A stretch of 28,868 bases of DNA from JAHEEL01 sp034660035 (GTDB lineage: Bacteria > Actinomycetota > Acidimicrobiia > Spongiisociales > UBA5794): contig JAYEIJ010000145.1 of NCBI GenBank assembly GCA_034660035.1, positions 1 through 28,868 on the forward strand. Direction: 5' to 3'. Numbering within the stretch: position 1 is the stretch's first letter; each line of letters starts with the position of its first letter. The notes beneath the pieces were generated by a model. That model had not been told where the DNA came from and ran no database searches. It saw nothing but the letters and a program-made list of their open reading frames with translations. Of the stretch, positions 7,276 through 15,689 are shown piece after piece. Made by a program: the position numbers and the translations under genes.

Positions 7276-10029
7276 TCAGTTGATCACCAGGTTGACGAGG
7301 TTCGGGGGACGGGCGATGACCTTGCGGACCTCGCCTTTGGCGAGCCACTCCTGGATGCGCTCCGACGCCATCGCGACCGCGACCGCCGTCTCCTCATCGA
7401 TGTCGGGCGCTACGTCGATGCGGTCGCGTACCTTGCCGTTCACCTGCACGACAAGCGTCACCGTCTGATCCGCCGCGATCTTCGGGTCCGACTCCGGCCA
7501 CGCCTGGAGGTGGATGCTCGCCGCGTTGCCGCGCTGGGACCAGATCTCCTCGGTGACGTGAGGGGCGATCGGGGCCAACAGCACAAGCAGGAGATCGACG
7601 GTCTCGTTCCATGCCTCGAGTGACACCGTCGCGGTGCGGCGGGCATCGAGCAGATCGTTCCGGAGTGTCATCAGCGCCGCGATGGCGGTGTTCCACTTGA
7701 ACGCCTCCATGTCGCGATCCACCTTGATGATCGTCTGATGGGCCGACCGCCGCAACGCGAGCGACGCATCGTCGGAGATCGGGCCCGGCTCGTAGGCAGC
7801 GGATCCGATCTTCCAGACATCCTCGATGAATCTGCGGGCGCCGGAGATACCGCGTGAATCCCAGGGGCCGCCCTTCTCCCAGTCGAAGGCGAACATCAAG
7901 TAGAGGCGGACCGTGTCGGCGCCATAGCGTTCCACCAACTCATCCGGATTCACCGTGTTGCCCTTGGATTTGGACATGCGCTGAACCTCGAGGTAGTGAC
8001 GCAGTTGGGTGACGTCGTTGATCCCGTCGATGCCAGGTACTTCGACCTCGGCACTCTCCGGGACTTCAACGGTGACCATCGTGTCGGCGGTCTGCACCTG
8101 GAGCGTTCGCTCGGTGCGGCGAATGAGTTCGCCGACAATCGGGGCGGCATCGGCCCCGGCGTGGTCATCAACGCGAACCGATTCGGCGACGAACCGACTA
8201 CCGGCCCATTCACCCGCGACGACCAGGCGATCACCCGGTCGCTCCTCACCCAGAATCTGGCCCTGGTTCCTGGACTGCGTCATCGGTTCGTCGAACACGC
8301 CCTCCGGATCACGACCATGGTCCCGCATGACGCGGGCAGCGTCGTCGAAGACGCCGAGATCGCGCATCGCCTTCGTGAAGAAACGCGTGTACAGGAGATG
8401 CATCGTGGCGTGCTCCGCACCGCCGGTGTACGTGTCGACGGGGAGCCAGTACGCCGCTTCTTCCGGATCGAACGGTGCGGTGCCGAAGTGAGGGGAGAGA
8501 TAGCGGTAGTGGTACCACGACGAACACATGAACGTGTCCATCGTGTCGCTCTCACGCCGTGCAGGTTCTCCACCGGAGTCCGTCGTTAGGAGGAACCGCT
8601 CGTCGGTCGTCAGCGGACTTGGACCTCCGGTGAATGCCGGTGCGTCGGGGAGCAGGACCGGAAGTTCCGGTGCGGCTTCGATCGTGCCGTCGGGACGGAA
8701 CACCATCGGAATCGGCGCACCCCAGTAGCGCTGCCTCGAGATGAGCCAGTCACGCATCCGGTAGTTGATCGCCTCTTCTCCGGTTCCCTGTGCGGAGATC
8801 CAGTCGATCGCCTCCGCGACCGAGGGATTCGCGCGTCCCTTCGCGTCGGTTGTCTCGACCCCGTCGATCGGGCCGCTGCCGACCATCGTTCCGGGCCCGA
8901 TGTAGGCCTCGACCATCGTGTTGCCGTCGAGTGGATCGGCATCGGTCGGTCGTATCACCGGTACGACGGGCAGTTCGAACTGTCGGGCGAACTCGAAGTC
9001 GCGTTGGTCGTGGGCCGGGACCGCCATGATCGCTCCGGAACCGTAGGACAGGAGCACGTAATCGGCGATCCACACCTGGATGCGCTCTCCATTGACAGGG
9101 TTGACGGCGTAGCTGCCGGTGAAAACGCCGGTCTTCTCCCGGTCGGCTTCCATGCGCTCGAGTTCCGATCGTGACGCCGCCGCGACCCGGTAGTCATCCA
9201 CCGCAATGCGGTGCTCCTCCGTGGTCAGGGCATCGACGAGGGGGTGCTCGGGGGCGAGCACCATGAACGTCGCGCCCCACAACGTGTCGGGCCGCGTGGT
9301 GAATACGGGAATCTCGTCACCGGTCTCCATAGCGAAGACAACCTCGGCACCCTCCGAGCGGCCGATCCAGTTCGTCTGCATCGCCTTGACCGGTTCGGGC
9401 CAGTCGAGGCCATCGAAGCTCAGCAACTCATCCGCGTAGTTCGTGATGGCGAAGAACCACTGCTCCATCTTCTTCTGGATCACCGGCTGACCCGTCCGCT
9501 CGTCCTTGCCGTCGATGACCTGTTCGTTTGCGAGCACGGTCTGGAGCGTCGGAGACCAGTTGACGATCGCCTCACCGCGGTAGGCGATGCCGCCCTCGAA
9601 GAACCGGCGGAACAGCCATTCCGTCCACGTGTAGTACTCCGGGTCACAGGAGACGGCCTCTCGTTCCCAGTCGTACATGGCCCCCATCGACCGGAGCTGG
9701 CGGCGCATCCTGTCGATGTTGTCCCACGTCCAGTTCGCCGGATGAACGTTGCGTTGCACGGCGGCGTTCTCGGCGGGGAGACCGAACGCGTCGAACCCCA
9801 TCGGGAAGAGAACGTTGAAGCCCTTCATCCTCATGTAGCGGGCCCTGGCATCGGACGGCGTCATCGCATACCAATGACCCATGTGAAGGTCACCCGACGG
9901 GTAGGGGAGCATGGTCAGGGCGTAGTGCTTGGGCCGATCCCAATCCACAACGGATCGGTAGAGGCCGTCGGCCTCCCATCGATCCTGCCATCGCCGCTCG
10001 ATTTCCTGATGGTCGTAGTTCATGGTCAT
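7276..10029 (-). CDS. leuS: Leucyl-tRNA synthetase
   Basis: Class I leucyl-tRNA synthetase, 917 residues, charging tRNA-Leu in the cytoplasm. The HIGH-type motif is HMGH at residues 49-52 inside PYPSGDLHMGHW, and the KMSKS motif is RMSKS at 684-688. The editing domain keeps FTTRPDTLWGATF and the GSGAIMAVPAHDQRD segment that clear mischarged amino acids. C-terminal anticodon-binding and tRNA-clamp parts end in RPPNLVNLVIN. Two departures are visible. The zinc module that often follows VNW has NWSPTLQTVLANEQV, without the usual cysteines. The leucine-specific insertion before KMSKS is about 95 residues, against roughly 55 in the E. coli enzyme. ATG 10029 (second Met at 10023) has no strong ribosome binding site. 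An octamer repeat array starts 41 bases upstream of the start codon. It converges on the reductase gene. Confidence 0.97.
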   Translation of the reverse strand: MTMNYDHQEIERRWQDRWEADGLYRSVVDWDRPKHYALTMLPYPSGDLHMGHWYAMTPSDARARYMRMKGFNVLFPMGFDAFGLPAENAAVQRNVHPANWTWDNIDRMRRQLRSMGAMYDWEREAVSCDPEYYTWTEWLFRRFFEGGIAYRGEAIVNWSPTLQTVLANEQVIDGKDERTGQPVIQKKMEQWFFAITNYADELLSFDGLDWPEPVKAMQTNWIGRSEGAEVVFAMETGDEIPVFTTRPDTLWGATFMVLAPEHPLVDALTTEEHRIAVDDYRVAAASRSELERMEADREKTGVFTGSYAVNPVNGERIQVWIADYVLLSYGSGAIMAVPAHDQRDFEFARQFELPVVPVIRPTDADPLDGNTMVEAYIGPGTMVGSGPIDGVETTDAKGRANPSVAEAIDWISAQGTGEEAINYRMRDWLISRQRYWGAPIPMVFRPDGTIEAAPELPVLLPDAPAFTGGPSPLTTDERFLLTTDSGGEPARRESDTMDTFMCSSWYHYRYLSPHFGTAPFDPEEAAYWLPVDTYTGGAEHATMHLLYTRFFTKAMRDLGVFDDAARVMRDHGRDPEGVFDEPMTQSRNQGQILGEERPGDRLVVAGEWAGSRFVAESVRVDDHAGADAAPIVGELIRRTERTLQVQTADTMVTVEVPESAEVEVPGIDGINDVTQLRHYLEVQRMSKSKGNTVNPDELVERYGADTVRLYLMFAFDWEKGGPWDSRGISGARRFIEDVWKIGSAAYEPGPISDDASLALRRSAHQTIIKVDRDMEAFKWNTAIAALMTLRNDLLDARRTATVSLEAWNETVDLLLVLLAPIAPHVTEEIWSQRGNAASIHLQAWPESDPKIAADQTVTLVVQVNGKVRDRIDVAPDIDEETAVAVAMASERIQEWLAKGEVRKVIARPPNLVNLVIN

Positions 10030-10070
10030 GTCCCCGTGAGGTGAAGGAGCAATGGTAGGGAAACAGGACG

Positions 10071-10158
10071 GAGTAGCTGAGTAGCGGAGTAGCGGAGTAG
10101 CGGAGTAGCGGAGTAGCGGAGTAGCGGAGTAGCTGAGTAGCGGAGTAGCGGAGTAGCG
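10071..10158. repeat. Octamer tandem array, 11 copies of GAGTAGCG
   Basis: Eleven exact head-to-tail octamers fill 88 bp. Copies 1 and 8 end in T instead of G, so the array has a 56-bp super-period consistent with duplication of a seven-copy block. Read on the minus strand the unit is GCTACTCC, that is, the heptamer GCTACTC (also present at 15204-15210) plus one C. The array lies in the leader or promoter region of leuS, so copy-number change would alter spacing there. Confidence 0.95.
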
Positions 10159-10173
10159 GAGGGAGCATTCGCT

Positions 10174-10194
10174 GACTACGGACTACGGACTACG
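10174..10194. repeat. Heptamer tandem repeat, 3 copies of GACTACG
   Basis: Three perfect copies follow 15 bases after the octamer array and precede the small HExxH gene. It belongs to the same style of 7-8-bp border repeats seen at four other places in the window. Confidence 0.85.
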
Positions 10195-10215
10195 CCGCCG
10201 GAGGCGGCTATGGGA

Positions 10216-10221
10216 TATCGT
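10216..10221 (+). promoter_or_regulatory. Candidate -10 of a leaderless promoter before the HExxH gene
   Basis: TATCGT is seven bases upstream of ATG 10229 and there is no ribosome binding site. The spacing fits transcription starting at or next to the ATG. Confidence 0.35.
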
Positions 10222-10228
10222 CTTGGAC

Positions 10229-10618
10229 ATGGCGCGACCCGAATCCCTGACTCTCGATGCAGCGTTGCGGCGTAGCGGGGTTGTCGATGACGCGAATTGG
10301 TATTCATCGGTGGGGGTTCGGATTGTTCCGGGATGGTTGGAGCGATTGTGGGGGAGCGGGGTTGAGGCGATGGCGCTTCCACGGGTCGTCTTCGTTTCGG
10401 CCGCGACGTTCGATCGCATCCTCGACGGTGATGCTTCGACCCTACTGATCCATGAGTCGGCGCATGTCGATCAGTGGCGTGATCACGGGATCGTTCGCTT
10501 CCTGACCCGCTATGTCGGCGACTACCTGCGCGGACGAGCCGCGGGATTGCCCCGCCACCCGGCCTACCGTGCCATCCGATTCGAGAGGGAAGCCACGGAG
10601 CGAGCGGAGCGAAGATGA
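10229..10618 (+). CDS. Small putative zinc metallopeptidase-like protein (HExxH, DUF4157-like)
   Basis: A 129-residue protein. The C-terminal half has LLIHESAHVDQWRDHG with HESAH at residues 75-79, a zinc-binding HExxH motif, then FLTRYVGDYL and AYRAIRFEREA (residues 112-122). The order HExxHxxQW, F-x-x-RY, Y-x-x-xxFExEA is that of the DUF4157-like peptidase-fold domains, where a glutamate in the last motif often supplies the third zinc ligand. There is no signal peptide or membrane helix, so it is probably cytoplasmic. The stop overlaps the start of the next gene (ATGA), which encodes a CPBP membrane protease, so the two are translated together. I chose ATG 10229 over TTG 10223 because it fits a leaderless -10. 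Whether it is an active peptidase or only a fold relative is not known. Confidence 0.65.
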   Translation: MARPESLTLDAALRRSGVVDDANWYSSVGVRIVPGWLERLWGSGVEAMALPRVVFVSAATFDRILDGDASTLLIHESAHVDQWRDHGIVRFLTRYVGDYLRGRAAGLPRHPAYRAIRFEREATERAERR

Positions 10619-11385
10619 GCGACTATCTCCAGGAGGTCGAGTGGAGCCTCCCACAGGTGCTCTACGTGTTCCTCGGTGGCATCATCGGTGCGTTCATCAG
10701 CACCGCCGGCGTTCTGGTGTGGCAGGGCTCCGAACTGAACATCCTCACCTTCGTCGCCTCATTCGCCGGTCAGGCCGGCGGAAACCTCATCGTGATGTGG
10801 ATCCTCTCGATCAGGAGCGGCACCGGGAACTTCTGTCGTGACTACGGACTGACGATCGAGATCGGACACTGGTGGGGGATACCCGCCGGTTTCGGTCTCC
10901 AGATCGCCGTCGTGATATTGACCGCACCGCTCTTGCGCATGCTCTTCCCCGAGGGTGCGCCGCAACAGGGCGTTGCCGAGATCACCGAAGGCACGACGAC
11001 GGTGCTCGAAGGGACCATGATCGTGCTCATGGTGGGCGTTGCCGCACCCGTGGTCGAGGAGATCCTCTTCCGGGGGATGCTGCTGTCGCGGCTTCTGCGT
11101 TCGATGTCGTCGATATGGGCGGTCGTCGTCCAGGCGCTGGTGTTCTCGGGGATTCACCTGCTCGATCCGAATGCGATAGCCGCGCTCCCCGGACTCTTCG
11201 CCATCGGGGTCGTTCTCGGATTCGCAGCTCTCCGATCCCGCAACCTCTCTCTTCCGATTCTGATCCACGCCGGTGTGAATCTGACGGCGGCGGTGCTCCT
11301 CATCTTCGGCGGCGGCATTGCAGAGTGGCTCGAGGAGGTTTCCCAACCCGAGATCGTGCAGGCTTTTCTGTCTCTCGTCGGCTGA
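10615..11385 (+). CDS. CPBP-family intramembrane glutamic endopeptidase (CAAX prenyl protease/ABI family)
   Basis: This 256-residue membrane protein has about seven hydrophobic segments. It shows the three CPBP (Abi) motifs: EEILFRG (Glu148-Glu149 and Arg153), FSGIHLL (His181) and LPILIHAGVNL (His218 and Asn222). These line the catalytic pocket of Rce1-type intramembrane proteases. Bacterial members are linked to bacteriocin self-immunity, processing of membrane-bound signals, or protein maturation, and most have no known substrate. ATG 10615 overlaps the stop of the HExxH gene by four bases, so the two form a coupled pair. A 70-base gap precedes comEA, so it could also be the head of the competence operon. 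Confidence 0.85.
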   Translation: MSDYLQEVEWSLPQVLYVFLGGIIGAFISTAGVLVWQGSELNILTFVASFAGQAGGNLIVMWILSIRSGTGNFCRDYGLTIEIGHWWGIPAGFGLQIAVVILTAPLLRMLFPEGAPQQGVAEITEGTTTVLEGTMIVLMVGVAAPVVEEILFRGMLLSRLLRSMSSIWAVVVQALVFSGIHLLDPNAIAALPGLFAIGVVLGFAALRSRNLSLPILIHAGVNLTAAVLLIFGGGIAEWLEEVSQPEIVQAFLSLVG

Positions 11386-11455
11386 CGGAGGTCTTCCCCC
11401 CGGCGTCCGTTCCTGCTAGTTGTAGTGGTGTGGCGTGTCGCGAGCCGGAGGCGAT

Positions 11456-12013
11456 GTGCCCACAGCGAACCAGCGGATCGGAGCGATCGTGGTGGCTCTC
11501 GCACTTGCGATCGCCGTCGGAGCCGGCGCCTGGTACGGATCGAGGGGTGGTGCTCCTGTCGTAGAGGAGATCGTCGGTGGCGTCTCGTACACGACGGTGG
11601 CGGCGACGATCATCGTGCACGTCTCCGGTTCCGTCCACAGACCGGGCCTTGTCACGGTGTCTTCGTCGGCTCGTATCGCCGACGTGATCGCAGCCGCAGG
11701 CGGGGCGACGCCCGGCGCCGATCTCGGCGGATTGAACCTCGCCGCCACGGTGCGTGACGGTGACCAGGTGGTGGTTCCCGTGCCCGGAGAGGCGCCGTCT
11801 GTGAGCGGAGGCTCGAATCAAGGGATCGATCTCAATCGCTCAAGCGCAGACGAACTCGAGGGACTCCCCGGAGTGGGTCCGGTACTCGCAGCCCGGATCG
11901 TCGAGTTCCGGGAGTCGAACGGCCCGTTCTCCGCGGTCGAGGATCTCCTCGACGTTGGGGGAATAGGGGAGGCGAAACTGGCGACGATGCGCGACGCGAT
12001 AGCGGCGCCTTGA
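11456..12013 (+). CDS. comEA: ComEA-type DNA-binding protein (SLBB plus helix-hairpin-helix)
   Basis: One N-terminal membrane anchor (residues 8-27) is followed by an SLBB domain (VHVSGSVHRPGLV, residues 55-67, to DGDQVVVPVP) and a C-terminal helix-hairpin-helix unit with two hairpins (LPGVGP at 137-142 and VGGIGE at 167-172) after the typical IDLNRSSADEL. ComEA binds incoming double-stranded DNA at the cell surface and hands it to the ComEC channel. The gene is 185 residues from GTG 11456, which has GGAGG four bases upstream. GTG 11435 would add seven residues and has no such site. The stop codon is directly followed by the comEC start. Confidence 0.9.
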   Translation: MPTANQRIGAIVVALALAIAVGAGAWYGSRGGAPVVEEIVGGVSYTTVAATIIVHVSGSVHRPGLVTVSSSARIADVIAAAGGATPGADLGGLNLAATVRDGDQVVVPVPGEAPSVSGGSNQGIDLNRSSADELEGLPGVGPVLAARIVEFRESNGPFSAVEDLLDVGGIGEAKLATMRDAIAAP

Positions 12014-14134
12014 GTGCGTAGCCCATCACGTGCCGGTCGCTGGGTGCTGGCTGCAGCAGGATTCATCTGGATCGGAACGGGTTGTGGTCTCCGGTTCGGC
12101 ATCGGATCTGTGATCGTGATGGGAGTCGCTGCAGCGGTCGTCGCTCTGTGGCAGCGGGCGGTAGCGGTTCTCTTGATCCTGGCCGCAGCGGGAGCGCTCT
12201 CCGGGATGTTCGCGTCGGCTCGAATCGATGCAACGATGAACGCAGAGGTTCCGACGGGTCCGGTCGCGTTCGTCGGTGTGGTGGTGGAGGACGATGGTCC
12301 TCAGCGGCCCGCGGTCGTGCGGCCGGAGATGCTTCGCAGCGAGGGCGAGTGGGTGGCGTGGCCGGGTCCGCCTCTCGCCGTGGGCCCGGATTCGGATGCC
12401 TCTCTTGTGGCAGGGCAGCGGGTGCGTGTTACGGGAACGATACGGGAATCGCCGGGGCGTGTTCGGGGTGACCCGATCGCGGGACGCGTGACGATCGCGA
12501 GCACCGAGGTGATCGGAACGGTCGGCGGGCCGCTCTACGCGCTGGGCAACGCTGTGCGCGACAGGGTTCGGGCGGTGCTCGATCTCTCCGTTCGAGCACA
12601 GGCGCTGGTGTCCGGTTTCCTCATCGGAGATACGTCGGGTCTCGGAGTCCGCGATCTCGATGCTCTTCGCCGGTCGGGCCTCACCCACTTCGTCGCCGTT
12701 TCGGGGAGCAACGTGGCTCTCTTCCTGGCCGCCTGGTGGGTTGTGACCGCAGTGTTCGGTATCGGTCCGAAGCGCCGGTTCGTTCTCGGTGTGGTCGGTC
12801 TTGGGATCTTCGTCGTTGCGACCCGATGGGAGTCGTCGGTGCTTCGAGCGGCGTTCATGGCCGCAACCGTGCTCGGAGCTGCCGCGACCGGAATCAGCGT
12901 CGACACCTGGGTCGCCGTCGGCGCGGCGGTGGGTGTTCTGCTACTGGTCAGTGGCCAGTTGGCGGTCGACGTGGGATTCCAACTCTCAGTGGCGGCGACG
13001 ATCGGCATCATGATCGGGGCCGGGATGTTCGCCGATCGCAGGCCGAGGGCGTTGTGGGCGACGCTCGGCGCGGCAACGGCAGCACAGATTGCGGTCGTGC
13101 CGGTGCTCCTGTGGCATTTCGGGACGGTGCCGCTCATGTCGCCGATCGCGAATCTGGTTTCTGCGCCGCTCGTCACCGGCGCCACGGTGAGCGGGGCGTT
13201 GGCCGTGGTGAGCGGGTGGGGGCCGGCCGTATCGATGTCATCCGTCCTTGCCGGGGTCGTACTCGCCGTCGCCGACGTTGCCTCCCGCTGGCCACAACTC
13301 GGTCCGCCGGGGGTGGCGGCCGGGGTGGGAATCGCAGTGCTCGTCAGATGGCGCAGGACGCGGCCGCTGGCGATCACCGGCGTTGCCGTGCTGCTGGCAG
13401 CATTCACGCTCATACCCTCGGGTCCGCCACCGGTTCCGACCGTGACGTTCCTCAGCATCGGCCAAGGCGACGCGGTACTTCTCCGCGATCCTGCGGGAGG
13501 TGTTGCACTTGTCGACGGCGGCCGCGATCCGCTCATCCTGGCGGAGGCGTTGAGGCGTCATCGTATCGGCCGAATCGACCTCCTCGTCGCGTCCCACGGC
13601 GACATCGATCACATCGGCGGATTCGCCGGGATCCTCGGGGACCACGCGATCGGGCGCATCTGGCTCCCGAACCACCCCGACCTGGGTGTCGAACTCGAAG
13701 CCCTCGTTGACCACGCAACGGCTGCCGGCGTACCGATCGACGTCGTCGGGTCGGGGATCTCTTATCGGCTCGGAGAGATCAGGATCGAAGCTCTCGGACC
13801 GATGCGGCGATACGTCACCAGGAACGACGGATCGATCGTACTGTGGGTGGATGCGGGCACGACGCTTCTCCTACCCGGGGACATCGAAGCGGTCGCTCAG
13901 CGCGAACTGCCGCCCCTTCGCCCGGACATCCTCCTCGTTCCCCATCATGGATCCGCGTCGACCGACCGGGCCTGGCTCGCAGCCACCGTCGGAGACGTCG
14001 CGGTGATCAGCGTGGGCCCGAACACCTACGGGCACCCGGCTCCCGAGATCCGCTCCGTTCTGGTTGCAGCCGGAGCGGAGACCTGGGTGACGATGGAAGA
14101 AGGCGATGTTTCTCTCGAACTCGATACACCCTGA
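12014..14134 (+). CDS. comEC: ComEC/Rec2 DNA-uptake channel with metallo-beta-lactamase domain
   Basis: A 706-residue polytopic protein. It begins with two or three membrane helices and a soluble OB-like region (residues 75-175), continues with the Competence domain, which has the GDTSGL and LTHFVAVSGSNVALFL motifs, and ends in a metallo-beta-lactamase domain with FLSIGQGDAVLLRDP, VDGG and SHGDIDHIGG (metal-binding His528, Asp530, Asp532, His533) and a late PHHGS motif. ComEC forms the pore through which single-stranded DNA enters; the C-terminal domain is thought to act as the nuclease that degrades the other strand. The GTG start at 12014 touches the TGA of comEA, so translation is coupled. 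With comEA it suggests natural transformation, although a transformation pilus would be encoded elsewhere. Confidence 0.93.
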   Translation: MRSPSRAGRWVLAAAGFIWIGTGCGLRFGIGSVIVMGVAAAVVALWQRAVAVLLILAAAGALSGMFASARIDATMNAEVPTGPVAFVGVVVEDDGPQRPAVVRPEMLRSEGEWVAWPGPPLAVGPDSDASLVAGQRVRVTGTIRESPGRVRGDPIAGRVTIASTEVIGTVGGPLYALGNAVRDRVRAVLDLSVRAQALVSGFLIGDTSGLGVRDLDALRRSGLTHFVAVSGSNVALFLAAWWVVTAVFGIGPKRRFVLGVVGLGIFVVATRWESSVLRAAFMAATVLGAAATGISVDTWVAVGAAVGVLLLVSGQLAVDVGFQLSVAATIGIMIGAGMFADRRPRALWATLGAATAAQIAVVPVLLWHFGTVPLMSPIANLVSAPLVTGATVSGALAVVSGWGPAVSMSSVLAGVVLAVADVASRWPQLGPPGVAAGVGIAVLVRWRRTRPLAITGVAVLLAAFTLIPSGPPPVPTVTFLSIGQGDAVLLRDPAGGVALVDGGRDPLILAEALRRHRIGRIDLLVASHGDIDHIGGFAGILGDHAIGRIWLPNHPDLGVELEALVDHATAAGVPIDVVGSGISYRLGEIRIEALGPMRRYVTRNDGSIVLWVDAGTTLLLPGDIEAVAQRELPPLRPDILLVPHHGSASTDRAWLAATVGDVAVISVGPNTYGHPAPEIRSVLVAAGAETWVTMEEGDVSLELDTP

Positions 14135-14170
14135 CTTGCACAGTGGCGCCCAAGCGCGGAGACTCGCGTC

Positions 14171-15151
14171 ATGGGATTCACCGTCATCACCGGCCCCCGC
14201 GACGCGGGACCGGGCGAACGCGAGGTCATGTTCGACAAAGCCGGCGACATATTCCAGCGGGCCGGGGTTACCGATCATCAGAGAATCGACGTCCCCGGAC
14301 GCGGCGCATCGGAGTCATCCGAGGGCCAACTCCGGGAGTCGGTTCAGGGGATCGTTCCGGCCCTTCAGAGCGGGTCGCTCTTCGGAGACGTGAGCGGCGT
14401 GTTCGTGGTGGATGCGCAGAATCTCCTCAAGGCGGAAGCGGAGGTCATCGCGGAACTCGTCGAAACGGCGGAGTCCGATGCGGTGACGGCGGTGTTCGCT
14501 GCTGCCGGGACGATCCCTGCTCCGCTCGGCAAGACCCTTCGCGCCCACGGGTCGACCGAGACGGTCAAGAAGTACCGCGAACGGGATGCTTCGCGCTGGC
14601 TATCAGAAACGGCTTCGCAGAGGAAGTTGAAAATCGAACCGGCTGCCGCTGCGGTGCTGCTCCGTCGATTCGGCTCGGATGTTGCTGCACTCGGCCAGGC
14701 CCTGGATCAACTCGCTGCCGATGGTTCCACGGTCACAGAGGATGATGTCCTCGGCCGATACGTCAACCGACCGGATGAACCCATGTGGCTGCTGGCCGAT
14801 GCGATCAACGCAGGAAACGAAGCGGACGCCCTGCGGCGCCTCGCCGACTTTCTCGAGCACGGTCATCCGCTCGTGGTGCTGTCATTTCTCGAAGGCGAGG
14901 TCAGGAAGCGATCCCTGGCCGCGGTCGCTCCCGACATGGAGACATACGCCGGCTGGGTCGGAGCATCACCGTCGTCGTTCCCCGTTCGGAAGGTGTGGGA
15001 GCGGCGATCTTCCACACGAGCCGATTCGCTGCGGCGGTCGCTCGATGCGCTGGCACGAGCCGACCTTCAGGTCAAGACGGCGCCGGAACCGACCCACCGC
15101 GTGACATTGGAGAGGCTCACGGTCGCGATGTGTCGATGGCTGGGAAGATAG
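14171..15151 (+). CDS. holA: DNA polymerase III delta subunit (clamp-loader)
   Basis: A 326-residue protein with the HolA layout: an N-terminal Rossmann-like AAA+ fold without a working Walker A motif (VITGPRDAGPGEREVMFDKA), the segment SLFGDVSGVFVVDAQNLLK where HolA proteins carry their Walker-B-like region, and the helical C-terminal collar domain. The delta subunit opens the beta sliding clamp during replication. Conservation is low, as usual in this family, and position helps: it follows comEC as in many bacteria. ATG 14171 is 36 bases after comEC, with GGAG about ten bases upstream. It ends at a heptamer palindrome facing greA. Confidence 0.88.
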   Translation: MGFTVITGPRDAGPGEREVMFDKAGDIFQRAGVTDHQRIDVPGRGASESSEGQLRESVQGIVPALQSGSLFGDVSGVFVVDAQNLLKAEAEVIAELVETAESDAVTAVFAAAGTIPAPLGKTLRAHGSTETVKKYRERDASRWLSETASQRKLKIEPAAAAVLLRRFGSDVAALGQALDQLAADGSTVTEDDVLGRYVNRPDEPMWLLADAINAGNEADALRRLADFLEHGHPLVVLSFLEGEVRKRSLAAVAPDMETYAGWVGASPSSFPVRKVWERRSSTRADSLRRSLDALARADLQVKTAPEPTHRVTLERLTVAMCRWLGR

Positions 15152-15210
15152 ACACAAGACACAAGACACAAGACCAGGTCTTATGTCTTGTGTCCTGCTA
15201 CTTGCTACTC
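15151..15210. repeat. Heptamer repeats GACACAA x3 plus inverted copies, then GCTACTT/GCTACTC
   Basis: The array begins on the last base of the holA stop and ends within the greA stop. It has three GACACAA copies (15151-15171), a palindromic centre, two reverse-complement copies (15181-15194, one with a substitution), then GCTACTT and GCTACTC. The last heptamer equals the core of the octamer array at 10071-10158. Confidence 0.9.
15158..15194. terminator. Palindromic hairpin between convergent holA and greA
   Basis: An 18-bp stem with one C-A mismatch is centred on A15176. Because it is near-symmetric and lies between two converging genes, it could end transcription from both sides. No T-tract follows. 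It is built from heptamer repeats rather than a typical terminator sequence. Confidence 0.5.
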
Positions 15211-15685
15211 AGTCTTCGTAGATCCGCACCGCTGCGATCCGGTAGGTGAATACCCCGCCGGGGGCTTCATAGCTGACTTCGTCGCCGGGGGCGGCACCGA
15301 GAAGGGCTTCGCCAAGCGGACTCTGCGGAGATGCGAGGAGGATGCCCGGGACCTTGTTCTCTGAAGGGGCTACGAAGAACTCGTATTCGTCCTCGTCATC
15401 GTCGATCACCGTCACGATGGTCCCGATTTCGACAAGGCCCGAGTTCTCGACCTCTCGAACCTCGGCATTCTCAAGAAGATGCTGCAGCTTGCGGATACGG
15501 GCCTCCATGAGGCCCTGGTCGTTCTTCGCATCGTCGTATTCGGCGTTCTCCCGCAGATCGCCGTGAGCGCGTGCGGTCGCGATACGCTCGGCGGCTTCAC
15601 GCCGGCCGTCGGTGGTGAGGTGGTCGAACTCGATCTGTAGCTTCTCGAAGGCGGCGGGCGTCAGCCAGATATTCTGATCGGTCAT
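15209..15685 (-). CDS. greA: Transcription elongation factor GreA
   Basis: A 158-residue protein, the normal GreA length. The N-terminal coiled coil has GDLRENAEYDDAKNDQ (residues 42-57), with Asp43 and Glu46 as the acidic tip that reaches into RNA polymerase and triggers cleavage of backtracked transcripts. The C-terminal FKBP-like half has the SPQSPLGEALLG motif typical of GreA. The start at ATG 15685 is four bases beyond the rpsT stop, so both are probably one transcript. No ribosome binding site is seen, which suggests coupling to rpsT translation. Long upstream extensions of the reading frame overlap rpsT and are not used. Confidence 0.95.
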   Translation of the reverse strand: MTDQNIWLTPAAFEKLQIEFDHLTTDGRREAAERIATARAHGDLRENAEYDDAKNDQGLMEARIRKLQHLLENAEVREVENSGLVEIGTIVTVIDDDEDEYEFFVAPSENKVPGILLASPQSPLGEALLGAAPGDEVSYEAPGGVFTYRIAAVRIYED

Positions 15686-15689
15686 CGGA

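Noticed and set aside
9211..10044. 277-residue open frame on the plus strand opposite leuS
   Set aside because: It lies wholly opposite conserved leuS codons, has no recognisable domain, and is rich in Arg/His/Val as expected from the complement of GC-rich coding DNA.
10071..10158. Possible CRISPR array or coding repeat protein
   Set aside because: Units are only 8 bp with no spacers, and the translated repeat (RYSATPLL) is simply the frame of the octamer with no gene signals.
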